Shown piece by piece: positions 17,809-27,400 of a stretch of DNA of 64,000 bases. The notes beneath the pieces are model-generated. The model ran no database searches. It saw only the letters and a list, made by a program, of their open reading frames with translations, and was not told the origin of the DNA. The position numbers were made by a program, and so were the translations under genes. Each line of letters begins with the position of its first letter. Position 1 is the first letter of the stretch. The DNA is from Nocardia sputorum (GTDB taxonomy: Bacteria; Actinomycetota; Actinomycetes; Mycobacteriales; Mycobacteriaceae). The stretch lies in contig NZ_AP026978.1 in assembly GCF_027924405.1 (NCBI RefSeq), forward strand, positions 744,001 to 808,000. Direction: 5' to 3'.

Positions 17809-18228
17809 CAGCTCAACGCTTCCTGGGAGTGGGCGGGGGCTGGTTTGCCTGTCGCTTGCGGGGTGCCCGGTCGTCCGGCGGGCAAACCACGTGCCCCGGT
17901 CCGATTCCTCCGCCCGGCTGAACAGAACAAACGAATCCCCCGCGGCGCCGCAGCGGATGCCATCTTCGGGAGATGGTCGAAGCGACAAGTTCGGCACCGG
18001 TATCTTCTTCCCGGTTGGTCCCGGAACATCGGTGTCGGGTAGTTTGGCTCGGTTCTATGACCCAGGTCACGGGTTCGCGTACTCCGGTATCACCGGGCGG
18101 TCGTGGTGTGTGCGGGGCTGATCGTCACCGCCAACGCGCTAATGGCCAGCAAATTCATGACCGGCGTGCATCGACTCGCCGCATGGGTACAGAACACCAA
18201 GCACAGCAGCACGAATTAAGGAGAACGC
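17809..18228. other. Intergenic region between divergent START-like and permease genes
   Basis: About 420 bases containing both promoters. No conserved RNA or gene is clear. A 38-codon frame (18103-18219, starting GTG GTG, hydrophobic then MTGVHRLAAWVQN) ends exactly at TAAGGAG, where the stop overlaps the permease ribosome site; it could be a leader peptide but has no ribosome site of its own. Confidence 0.4.
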
Positions 18229-19737
18229 GTGACTAACCCCGGGCCACAAGCCGATCCGGCGGGTGATGTCTCGTCTCGGTGGGGCGGCCTGTTCCGCACC
18301 AAGTCCATCGAACAGTCGATCCGCGACACCGACGAGCCCGACTCGAAACTCCGCAAGGACCTGACCGCCTGGGACCTCACCGTCTTCGGCGTGGCCGTCG
18401 TGGTCGGGGCGGGCATCTTCACCCTCACCGCGCGCACCGCGGGCAATGTCGCGGGCCCGTCGGTCTCGCTCGCCTTCGTGTTCGCCGCGATCGCCTGCGG
18501 GCTGACCGCCCTCTGCTACGCCGAGTTCGCCTCCACCGTGCCGGTGGCGGGCAGCGCCTACACCTACTCCTACGCCACCTTCGGCGAGCTCGTGGCCTGG
18601 ATCATCGGCTGGGACCTGATCCTGGAATTCGCGCTCGCCGCGGCGGTGGTGGCCAAGGGCTGGTCGCAGTACCTCGGCGAGGTACTCGGCACCACCTCCC
18701 CGATCGTGCACCTGGGCCCGGTGACTTTCGACTGGGGCGCGGTGCTGCTGATCACCGTGCTCGGCGTGCTGCTCGCGACCGGCACCAAGGTGTCCTCGCG
18801 AGTCTCGGCGGTGGCGGTCGCCATCAAGCTGGGCGTGATCGCGCTGGTGCTGGTCGTGGGCGCCACCTACTTCAAGTCGTCGAACCTCTCGCCCTACATT
18901 CCGCCGTCGCAGGCGGGTGAGCGCGGCGAGGGCCTGCGGCAGTCGCTGTTCTCCTATCTGACCGGCGCCGGGGACAGCAACTTCGGCTGGTACGGCCTGC
19001 TCGCCGCGGCCAGCCTGGTGTTCTTCGCGTTCATCGGCTTCGATGTGGTCGCCACGACCGCCGAGGAGACCCGCAACCCGCAGAAGGCGGTGCCGCGCGG
19101 CATCCTCGGCTCGCTGCTCATCGTCACGATCCTGTACGTCGCGGTGTCGCTCGTGCTCACCGGCATGGTGCCCTACACCGAGCTGGCCGGGGGCGACGCG
19201 ACCCTGGCGACCGCGTTCGGCATCCACGGAGTGACCTGGGCGAAGAACATCATCTCCATCGGCGCGCTCGCCGGGCTCACCACGGTGGTGATGGTGATGT
19301 ACCTCGGGCAGACGCGGGTGCTGTTCGCGATGTCGCGCGACGGGCTGATGCCGCGCAGGCTCGCGCACACCGGCCAGAACGGCACACCGGTGCGCGTCAC
19401 CGTCATCGTCGGCGTGGCATGCGCGCTGCTGGCCGGGTTCGTGGACTTCGGCACGCTGGAGGAGATGGTCAACATCGGGACGCTGTTCGCGTTCGTGCTG
19501 GTGTCGATCGGCGTGCTCATCCTGCGGCGCACACGCCCGGACCTGCCGCGCGGATTCCGGGTCCCGCTCGTGCCGGTCGTCCCCGTCCTGGCGGTGCTGG
19601 CGTGCCTGTGGCTGATGCTGAACCTGTCGGTGGAGACCTGGCTGCGGTTCCTGGTGTGGATGGTGATCGGGTTCGTCGTCTACTTCACCTACTCCCGGCG
19701 CAACTCCCTGCTCCGGAAGGCTCCTGCTCTCGAGTGA
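18229..19737 (+). CDS. APC-superfamily amino-acid permease (cationic amino-acid transporter type)
   Basis: 502 residues, GTG start with AAGGAG six bases upstream. Roughly 12 membrane helices; the first carries VVVGAGIFTLTARTAGNVAGP, the glycine-rich helix-1 motif of the APC/CAT group, and GFDVVATTAEETRNPQKAVPRGI is the family's loop 6-7 signature. It probably imports an amino acid by proton symport. The YfnA/CAT-like N terminus (KSIEQSIRDTDEPDSKLRKDL) suggests cationic or branched substrates; not certain. Confidence 0.92.
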   Translation: MTNPGPQADPAGDVSSRWGGLFRTKSIEQSIRDTDEPDSKLRKDLTAWDLTVFGVAVVVGAGIFTLTARTAGNVAGPSVSLAFVFAAIACGLTALCYAEFASTVPVAGSAYTYSYATFGELVAWIIGWDLILEFALAAAVVAKGWSQYLGEVLGTTSPIVHLGPVTFDWGAVLLITVLGVLLATGTKVSSRVSAVAVAIKLGVIALVLVVGATYFKSSNLSPYIPPSQAGERGEGLRQSLFSYLTGAGDSNFGWYGLLAAASLVFFAFIGFDVVATTAEETRNPQKAVPRGILGSLLIVTILYVAVSLVLTGMVPYTELAGGDATLATAFGIHGVTWAKNIISIGALAGLTTVVMVMYLGQTRVLFAMSRDGLMPRRLAHTGQNGTPVRVTVIVGVACALLAGFVDFGTLEEMVNIGTLFAFVLVSIGVLILRRTRPDLPRGFRVPLVPVVPVLAVLACLWLMLNLSVETWLRFLVWMVIGFVVYFTYSRRNSLLRKAPALE

Positions 19738-19783
19738 CGCGGCCGTGTTCGGCTCCTCGGAGGTGGGCGGCTAGCCTGACGCC

Positions 19784-20701
19784 GTGTCGCAGCGTGAGTT
19801 GGTTGTGCTCGGAACCGCGAGTCAGGTGCCGACGAAACAGCGGAACCACAACGGGTACCTGCTCCGGTGGGACGACGAGGCGATCCTGTTCGACCCCGGT
19901 GAGGGAACGCAGCGGCAGATGACCTATGCCGGTGTGACCGCCACCGGGCTGACCCGGATCGCCATCACCCATTTCCACGGCGACCACAGCCTCGGGCTGG
20001 CCGGGGTGGTGCAGCGGATCAACCTCGATCGGGTGCCGCATCCGGTCGACGTCTGGTTCCCCGCGTCCGGCGCGGTGTACTACGACCGGCTGGTCAACGC
20101 GACGTCCTACTACCACCGCGCCGAACTGCGGCCGCGCCCGGTGGCCGGACCGGGGCCCGTCGACCTGCCCGAGGCGCCGTTCACGGTGACGGCGGTGCCG
20201 CTGTCGCATCCGGTGGACACCTTCGGCTATCGGCTCAGCGAGCCGCCCGGTCGCCGCATCCTGCCGGACCGATTGCGCGCCTTGGGATTACGCGGGCCGA
20301 TCATCTCCGAACTGCAACAGCGCGGCAGCGTCGAGTCCGATGGGCGCACAATCAGTTTGGCGGAGATCAGCGAACCTCGATCCGGTCAGAGCTTCGCCTT
20401 CGTGATGGACACCCGGCTGTGCCCCGGCGTCCGGGAACTCGCCGCCGATGTCGACATGCTCGTCATCGAAGCCACATTCCTGGACGCCGACGAACATCTG
20501 GCGGTCGAGTACGGTCATCTCACCGCGGGCCAAGCCGCGCGGGTGGCCGCCGACGCGGGCGTTCGCACCCTGGTGCTCACCCACTTCTCCCAGCGCTACC
20601 GCGATCTCGACGAGCACCTGGCGGAAGCGGCGAAGTACTTCACCGGCGAGATCCACATCGCCACCGATCTGGCCCGAATCCCGCTACCGCCACGCCGCTG
20701 A
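19784..20701 (+). CDS. rnz: Ribonuclease Z
   Basis: 305 residues with GTG start. It is a metallo-beta-lactamase nuclease: [17 protein letters not shown] supplies the HxHxDH zinc motif, [11 protein letters not shown] the bridging aspartate, LVIEATFLD and VLTHFSQRY further ligands. RNase Z removes the 3' trailer from tRNA precursors. Here it lies just before a tRNA gene that does not encode its CCA end, the class of precursor it acts on; the pairing may be coincidental. Confidence 0.93.
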   Translation: MSQRELVVLGTASQVPTKQRNHNGYLLRWDDEAILFDPGEGTQRQMTYAGVTATGLTRIAITHFHGDHSLGLAGVVQRINLDRVPHPVDVWFPASGAVYYDRLVNATSYYHRAELRPRPVAGPGPVDLPEAPFTVTAVPLSHPVDTFGYRLSEPPGRRILPDRLRALGLRGPIISELQQRGSVESDGRTISLAEISEPRSGQSFAFVMDTRLCPGVRELAADVDMLVIEATFLDADEHLAVEYGHLTAGQAARVAADAGVRTLVLTHFSQRYRDLDEHLAEAAKYFTGEIHIATDLARIPLPPRR

Positions 20702-20931
20702 CCCCGCTCCGGACATCCGACACGCCGAGATGATCCGTGGACGCTAACACCAGCCCGCCGTCACCGATCTAGTTCTCTGGGACGCCTGCCGGCCCCGGGC
20801 TGGAAACCGCCGTCATCGGCACCGGTCACCCGACCGCGCCGTCCGGCACCCGGCCACGGCCGACGCCCCGCCACCCCGGCGAATTGTCGGAATTCCGGTA
20901 CAGCCGTACGACTCGGTACGCTGTCCCGGAC

Positions 20932-21005
20932 GCCCCTATAGCCCAATTGGCAGAGGCAGCGGACTTAAAATCCGCCAAGTGTCGGTTCGAGTCCGACTGG
21001 GGGCA
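20932..21005 (+). tRNA. tRNA with UAA anticodon (Leu), short variable arm
   Basis: A 74-base cloverleaf: acceptor GCCCCTA/TGGGGGC with discriminator A, D stem GCC/GGC, anticodon stem GCGGA/TCCGC with loop CTTAAAA (anticodon TAA, reading UUA), variable loop of only five bases (CAAGT), and T stem GTCGG/CCGAC with loop TTCGAGT. CCA is not encoded. Bacterial tRNA-Leu normally has a long variable arm, so this is a class I-sized tRNA with a leucine anticodon. It should be a functional gene by structure; its charging identity is worth checking. Confidence 0.92.
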
Positions 21006-21318
21006 CTGCTGCGACCGCAGGTAGGTCCGTTTCTTGTCGCCAGGGCTGCCGGTGTCGGCGCACCTCGGTCCGCAATGCGTCCGCAGCAGTGGAGGGCGCT
21101 CCTCGGGTCGATGAGCTGCTGCCCACCCAACCTCGGTGGCCATACCGTTGGCCAACGCCGACACCCAACCAGGTAAGTCCGCGGAACCGCGCTAGGAACG
21201 GCGCCGGGAATCGAGCGCGGCCGGTGAATCGTCTGCGCCCATCGACTCTGTGGTGTGGGGGCTACGCAGCTGCGGTGCGCGATGGAGGTGGGTAGCGGGC
21301 CTCACGGGCCGCAATCCG
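21006..21318. other. Intergenic region after the tRNA
   Basis: About 313 bases between the tRNA and the end of the leftward SDR gene. I see no gene, no convincing terminator and no second tRNA. Short frames here are translations of tRNA-flanking sequence. Confidence 0.4.
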
Positions 21319-22122
21319 TCAACGCGAAAGGCCGTGGGCGCGGGCGATGATGCGTTCCATGGCGGTGCGGGGGAGGAGGCGGCGGAGGGTGAAGAGGGCG
21401 GGGGCGTTGCTGCCTACGGCGTAGAGGGGGTGGGGGCGGTCGGCTTCTATTGCTTTGACGATCGTGGTGGCGACCTTTTCGGGGGTGATGCCTTTGGCTT
21501 GGTTTTCGTCGAGTTTCGCCATGAAAGTGGTGAAGTCGGCGGTGTGGGGCGAGCCTTCGGTGAGGTATTTGGTGCGACGTTCGCGGAGGCCGGTGTCGAT
21601 CTGGCCGGGCTCGACCGCGGTGATCCAGACGCCGAAGGGGGATTCCTCGAAGCGGGCGGCGACCGCGAAGCCGCGCAGTGCCGCCTTGGTGGCGACGTAG
21701 GAGGAGCGGTAGGGCATCGGGAAGCTGGCGAGCATCGAGCCGACCATGACGACGCGCCCGTATCGGCGTTCCCGCATGCCGGGCAACACCGCTTTGGTCA
21801 ACGCGACCGGACCGAGCACGTTGAGCTGGAACAGTCGCTCGACGGCGTCGGTGGGCAGTTCGGCGAGCGGGCCCGCCTGGCTCTCGCCCGCGTTGTTCAC
21901 CAAGACGTCGACCTGGTCCAGACCGGCCGCGAAGGCATCGATCGAGGCCGTATCGGTGAGGTCGAGCGCCCGGTATTCGACGCCCGGCAGCACGGCGTCG
22001 GAGCCGATGGCGTCGGGATTCCGGCTGGTGCCGATCACCCGGTACCCCCGCCCGGCCAGTGCGGCGGCCGTAGCCTTCCCGATTCCGGACGACGCACCGG
22101 TGACCACGGCGACCCGAGACAT
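21319..22122 (-). CDS. Short-chain dehydrogenase/reductase (SDR)
   Basis: 267 residues from ATG 22122 (MSRVAVVTGASSGIG), with GGAGCG just upstream; the frame is open upstream but the Rossmann motif fixes the start. TGASSGIG at 8-15 binds NAD(P), DVLVNNAGESQ is the NNAG motif, and SSYVATKAAL holds the catalytic Tyr-x3-Lys. Classical SDR of the kind that oxidises or reduces alcohols and ketones; substrate not predictable. Confidence 0.92.
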   Translation of the reverse strand: MSRVAVVTGASSGIGKATAAALAGRGYRVIGTSRNPDAIGSDAVLPGVEYRALDLTDTASIDAFAAGLDQVDVLVNNAGESQAGPLAELPTDAVERLFQLNVLGPVALTKAVLPGMRERRYGRVVMVGSMLASFPMPYRSSYVATKAALRGFAVAARFEESPFGVWITAVEPGQIDTGLRERRTKYLTEGSPHTADFTTFMAKLDENQAKGITPEKVATTIVKAIEADRPHPLYAVGSNAPALFTLRRLLPRTAMERIIARAHGLSR

Positions 22123-22570
22123 GACGCTCCTTTCGACGGCAAATACGCTGACGATATCGTCAACTTCCCGGTCGGCGCTACCGGAAAGTAACTTCGGTGC
22201 CGCACGTGCGGCCGTCGGCTGGGTGCGGAAGCGCGACGACTGCGACGTGAAGCCCTGCGGCGGTGGGAAACGGGAATACAACACGTGGTGGCGGCTCGGA
22301 GATTGCCCATTGAATTCTGCATGGCGAGTTCGGGTCCCGGGCCGGTGTAGGCGGGCTGTCGCGTGCACCGCGCTCGAGCGGTTCGCAGGGCCTGTGAGCT
22401 GGGCGGACAGACGTGCGAGACGACGTGGGATACGCACCGGCGCAGGCGAAATCGTTCATCGGCGGGAAGTCTGCCCGGATGTCGGCGGCAACATGATGGG
22501 GCTAGTGTTGGCCGGCGCGGTGCAGGCCGGAGACGCTGCCGCGTTACCCCCCGACGCCGAGGAGACTGTG
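22123..22570. other. Divergent intergenic region upstream of the SDR and the solute-binding-like protein
   Basis: About 450 bases carrying both promoters. No RNA or gene is evident. Alternative starts of the rightward gene at 22493/22496 would shorten it. Confidence 0.4.
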
Positions 22571-23974
22571 GTGGTTGTCGATACCGTCCGAGAGGAACAG
22601 GCGATCCGTCAGATGACGGAGCGGCTGGTCGAAAACTACACCGAGACTTATTCTCCGGAGCATATCCAGAGCACGGTAGGGGCGGCGCGAAAGAAGTTCG
22701 AGGGCCACCCGGTGCGGCAATTCGTTCCCATTCTGGTCGAGCGGGTGGTGCGACGGGAGTTGGAGAAGTCCCCCGAAGCGGAAGTCCAGCCCACTACGGT
22801 CCCGATGGACAAGGCGCAGGCGCCCTCCGCGACCTTTTCGGGAAGAATCTCGGAATTGCGTGCGGTGTGGTCGTCGAAGAAGCGTTTCGCACCGTATGTG
22901 GTAGGTGCCGTCGTCATCCTGACGGTGATCGCCGTCGCTCTTGCTGTGCGGCAACCCGCTCCCGAGGCGCCCGCTGCCGCGCCTTCTCCCGCCGCGCCGC
23001 TCACCGTCGTCCATGGCGTGGTCGGGTCCGAGAAGATGGGTTTCTTCCAGGACCAGAAGGTGATCGACGCGCTGGCGCGCAACGGCGTCCGGGTCGAGGT
23101 CGAGCCCGCCGGGTCGCGCCAGATCGCCACGTCCATCGATCTCGCGAAATTCGATTTCGCTTTCCCGTCCAGTGAACAGGCGGCCGAGCGAATCCAGCGG
23201 CAGCGCAACGTCACCGCGAAATACACGCCGTTCTCCTCGCCGATGGCCATCGCGACGTTCACGCCGATCACCGAACTGCTCGCCAAGGCGGGAGCGCTGC
23301 GCCCCGGCCCGGTGCCGACGCTGGACCTGCGCCGCTACCTCGAAATCGTCCGCAACGGAACCCGCTGGGACGAGCTGCCCGACAACGCCGCGTACCCGGT
23401 GCGCAAGAACATCCTGATCTCCACCACCGATCCGCGCAGCTCGAATTCGGCGGCCATGTATCTGGCCGCCGCCAGCTATGTCGCGAACAACAACACGATC
23501 GTGCAGGGACCGGCCGCCGAGCAGGCCGTCCTGCCCGCGGTGTCGCGGCTGTTCGTGGGCCAGGGGTACACCGAGAACACCACCGAGGGCCCGTTCAACA
23601 ACTACCTCGCCACCGGGATGGGCCCGACGCCGATGGCGTGGATCTACGAGGCGCAGTACGTCGAGGCGATCGTGCGCGGCCAGGTGAAACCCGAGATGAC
23701 GCTGCTGTACCCGTCTCCGACGGTGCTGTCCCGGCACACGCTGGTGCCGTTCGGCGCGACCGGCGACCGGCTGGGCCGCCTGCTGTCCACGGATCCGGAG
23801 TTGCAGCGGCTGGCCGCCGAGCACGGCTTCCGCACCAACGACGGCGCGCAGTTCGCGAAGGTCGCCGCCGAACGCAAAGCCCCGGTGCCCGCGGAGCTGC
23901 TGGACGTCGTCGCCACCCCGACCTACGACACCCTGGAGCATCTGCTCGACGGAGTCACCAAGACATACAACTGA
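22571..23974 (+). CDS. Membrane-anchored solute-binding-like protein with N-terminal three-helix-bundle domain
   Basis: 467 residues from a GTG at 22571 with GGAG six bases upstream (GTG 22568 or ATG 22493 are alternatives). Residues 1-75 resemble the actinobacterial three-helix-bundle dimerisation domain (REEQAIRQMTERLVENYTET, then ARKKFEGHPVRQFVPILVERVVRREL). A membrane helix follows at about 105-125 (APYVVGAVVILTVIAVALAV) and the remaining 330 residues look like a type 2 periplasmic-binding fold outside the membrane (VVHGVVGSEKMGFFQDQ, STTDPRSSNSAAMYLAAASY, FNNYLATGMGP). I cannot assign a ligand. It converges on the NRPS side but is not in its operon. Confidence 0.7.
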   Translation: MVVDTVREEQAIRQMTERLVENYTETYSPEHIQSTVGAARKKFEGHPVRQFVPILVERVVRRELEKSPEAEVQPTTVPMDKAQAPSATFSGRISELRAVWSSKKRFAPYVVGAVVILTVIAVALAVRQPAPEAPAAAPSPAAPLTVVHGVVGSEKMGFFQDQKVIDALARNGVRVEVEPAGSRQIATSIDLAKFDFAFPSSEQAAERIQRQRNVTAKYTPFSSPMAIATFTPITELLAKAGALRPGPVPTLDLRRYLEIVRNGTRWDELPDNAAYPVRKNILISTTDPRSSNSAAMYLAAASYVANNNTIVQGPAAEQAVLPAVSRLFVGQGYTENTTEGPFNNYLATGMGPTPMAWIYEAQYVEAIVRGQVKPEMTLLYPSPTVLSRHTLVPFGATGDRLGRLLSTDPELQRLAAEHGFRTNDGAQFAKVAAERKAPVPAELLDVVATPTYDTLEHLLDGVTKTYN

Positions 23975-24090
23975 AGCCACGTCCCGGTCCGGGGTGTGTC
24001 CGCGATCGCGTTTCGGTGGAGACGATCCGGGCATCCTTCCCGCATCAGATACCGCGACAGCGGCCGGTATCGCGGCGGGAGGAAACACCA

Positions 24091-24417
24091 GTGACAGCGG
24101 ACGACGGACCATGGGAGATACCTCCCATCGATGACGCTCCGGACATCGCGCGCGACCCCGCGCCGCCGCCGGGATCGACGCTGGCCGACACCAGGAACTG
24201 GGCGGGGTTCGGGTTGCTGCTGCTCGCGGCGGCCGGTGCGATAGCCGCCGCGGTGCTCGCGGGCTCCGGGCTGGCCCGTTCGTCCGTCGTCGCCGCGATC
24301 ATCGCGGCCGTCTTCCTGCTGGCCGGTGTGGGCATGATCGTGCTGGAGCAGGTGCGCGCACGAGCCCAGGCCCGCCGGCGCAGCGAGGAGCCCGCCGCCG
24401 CGCCGCCGGGGTACTGA
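24091..24417 (+). CDS. Small two-helix membrane protein, function unknown
   Basis: 108 residues, GTG start preceded by GGGAGGAAA at the right distance. An acidic, proline-rich N terminus of about 45 residues is followed by two hydrophobic helices (WAGFGLLLLAAAGAIAAAVL and SVVAAIIAAVFLLAGVGMIV) and a short basic tail. No family recognised. Its stop is six bases from the convergent stop of the NRPS gene. Confidence 0.65.
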   Translation: MTADDGPWEIPPIDDAPDIARDPAPPPGSTLADTRNWAGFGLLLLAAAGAIAAAVLAGSGLARSSVVAAIIAAVFLLAGVGMIVLEQVRARAQARRRSEEPAAAPPGY

Positions 24418-24423
24418 GCATCC

Positions 24424-27400
24424 TCAGTCCACGGGCAGGAAACCTGACTCGATGAACTCCCGCACGAAGGTGTCCACCACCGTGCGGTCCACCTGCGGGC
24501 AATCCACCCCGGTGCCCGCCAACGCGGCGCGGGCATGCTCGTCGCCCCAGTCCAGATGACCGGCGAGCCGGGCGAAGTCATGACTCAGTAGTGCCGCACG
24601 CACCAGCGAATCGTCACCGAGCGCGTCGAGCCGCCGCGCTTCCCTGGCCAGGCCCGCACGCACGGTGTCCTCCGGCATCGTCGCCACCGGGAGCCCGTGC
24701 GCTCGCAGACTGGCGAGGATCTCGCCGACCGCCACCGGGGCTCGGTTGACCAGGTGATAGACGGTTCGCGCGCGCGGGCGGACGGAGATTTCCACAATCG
24801 CGCCCGCCACGTAGCTCACCGGAACCAAGGAGACGGTCGCGTCGCCGACGTCGGGCGCCATGCCGAGCATCGCGGCGGCTCGCACCATGTTCCACAGCGA
24901 GTCCTGCGGGCTGTTCACGCCGACCTCGGGGCACCCGCAGATGGTGCCAGGGCGGTAGATGGCGATGGGCACGCCGCGCTCGCCGGCCTGCCGGACCAGC
25001 TCCTCGGCGACCCATTTGGACGCGAGGTAGCCGTTGCCGGACACCTGATCGGCGCCCAGCCGGACGTCCTCGGTGACCACCGGCGACTTCGGCGCGGCGG
25101 CGACGGCCGCACCCATGGTGGAGACCAAGTGGAACGGCTTGACTCGCCGGGTGGTCGCCAGCCGCAGCAGTTCTCGCGTGCCTTCGACGTTGGCCTGCCG
25201 GAGCCGGGCGTAGGGGTCGACGTGATTGACGCGCGCGCCGTTGTGGTAGATCACGTCGATGCTGTCGGCCAAGCACTCGTAGTCGGCGGGGCCGAGGCCG
25301 AGGCGCGGCGCGGTGAGGTCTCCCGCGACGACGACGATCCGCTCCGCGGCGGTCGTCCCGGCGAGCCGGTAGCGGCTCAGCGCGGCCAGGATCCGGTCGA
25401 TGCCTTCCTCGGCGTCGTCGGCGCGCACCACGCACCACACTCGCGCGTCGGTGCGGTCCAGCAATTCTTGCAGCAGGTGGGCGCCGAGGAAGCCGGTCGC
25501 GCCGGTCAGCAGCACCTCCTGCGGCGGCCCGGAGTGCGCCGGCCGGCATCCGCCGATGCCGATCTCCGGCTCCAGCACGGCGTCGCGTTCCGGCGTGGGA
25601 GCGGTGGGGGCGCACTCGCCGGCCAACCGCGCCGCGAGGCCGCCCACGGTCGGGGCCGCGAGGATCGCCGACATCGGCACGTCGCGCCGCAGCCGGTCCG
25701 ACAGTCGCTGGTGCAGCGTGAACGCGAGCAGTGACGATCCGCCGAGCTCGAAGAAGTCGTCGCCGACGCCGATCGGCGACACCGCGAGCACCTCGGCGAA
25801 GACCTCCGCGATCGCGCGCTCCAGCGGAGTGCCGGGGCGCACCTCGGTGCGTGCGGCGAACACCGGCTGGGGCAGTGCGGCTCGGTCGAGCTTCCCGCTG
25901 GTGTTCACCGGGAAGGCGTCCAGCGCCAGCACCGCTGACGGCACCATGTATCCGGGCAGCACCCGAGCGACCGAGTGCCGCACCGCGTCCGGGTCGACCG
26001 TGGCTCCCGGCGCGGCGACCACATAGCCGACCAGCCGGTCTCCGGCATCGGAGCCCTTGACCGCCACCGCGGCCCGGCCCACCGCCGGATCGGCCAGCAG
26101 TGCGGCTTCGATCTCACCGAGTTCGATGCGATGGCCGCGGACCTTGACCTGGAAGTCGGTGCGACCCAGATAGTCGAGGTTGCCGCCGCGGTTCCATCGC
26201 ACGAGGTCACCGGTCCGGTACATCCGCTCGCCGGGATGCGACGGATCGGCGACGAACCGGGCCGCGGTCAGGCCGGATGCGCCGTGATAACCCCGGGCCA
26301 GCTGAACGCCACCCAGGTACAGTTCGCCCGCCACACCCACCGGAACCGGCCGCAGACGACCGTCCAGGACCTGGCACCGCGAATTCCACTCCGGCACACC
26401 GATGGAGACAGTAGGGGAGGTGTGGTCGGCTGCCGAGACGGCGTGCCGGGTGATGCTCACCGCGGCCTCGGTGGGTCCGTACAGGTTGTGCAACCCGGCC
26501 CCGCTCACACTCGCGAAGGCCCGCGCGGTCTCCGGGGGCAGTGCCTCGCCGATGACGAAAATATCTCGGAGCGAAGACAATTCGTCGTTTGTCGCGTGCT
26601 GGGCGAAGACGGTGAGCATCGCGGGAACGAAATCGGTGAGGGTCACCCGATGCTCGGCGATCAGTCGGCCCAGTGCCGCCGGGTCGCGATGCTCCTCCGG
26701 GCCGGCCAGCACCAGCCGTGCACCCGCGCGCAAAGGCAGGAAGTAGCCCCACAGCGACACGTCGAAGGTCGCGGGGGTCTTGTGCAGATAGACGTCGGTG
26801 GCGTCGACGCGGTACTCGGCCTGCATCCAGGCGAGCTGGTGCACGATCGCCCGATGGCTGACCGCCACGCCCTTGGGGCGACCGGTCGAGCCGGAGGTGT
26901 AGATGAGGTAGGCGGGGTGGTCGGCGTGCCAGCGCGCCCGGCGCTCGGTGTCGCGCACGGGTTCGCAGCCGAAGCGGTCGAGATCCAGGGCATCGATGTC
27001 GTACGCCTCGGTGACCGTGAAGTCGTCCGCGGCGGTGGTCAGCACACACCGTGGCGACGCCGACTCGAGCACGTACCGGATGCGTTCGGCCGGATGGCCG
27101 GGATCGATCGGCACCCAGGCCGCGCCCGCCGCCACGATCGCCTGCAGCGCGACGACCTGCTGGATCGACCGCCGCATCGCCACCGCCACGACGCTCTCCG
27201 GTCCCACGCCCCGCTCGATCAGCCAGCGGGCCAGGCGCGCGGAGCGCTCGCACAGGTGCGCGTAGGTCAGCGTCTCCGGCCCGCACACCACGGCGATCGC
27301 GTCCGGCGTCGCCGCGGCATGCCGCGCCGTCGCCGCGGTGAGCGGCTCGGCCGGGACGGCGTGCTCGGCTCCGGCTCCCCACGACCGGATGCGCTTGTGC

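Noticed and set aside
18103..18219. A 38-codon frame whose stop overlaps the permease ribosome site
   Set aside because: It could be a leader peptide, but lacks a ribosome site and a recognisable regulatory sequence.
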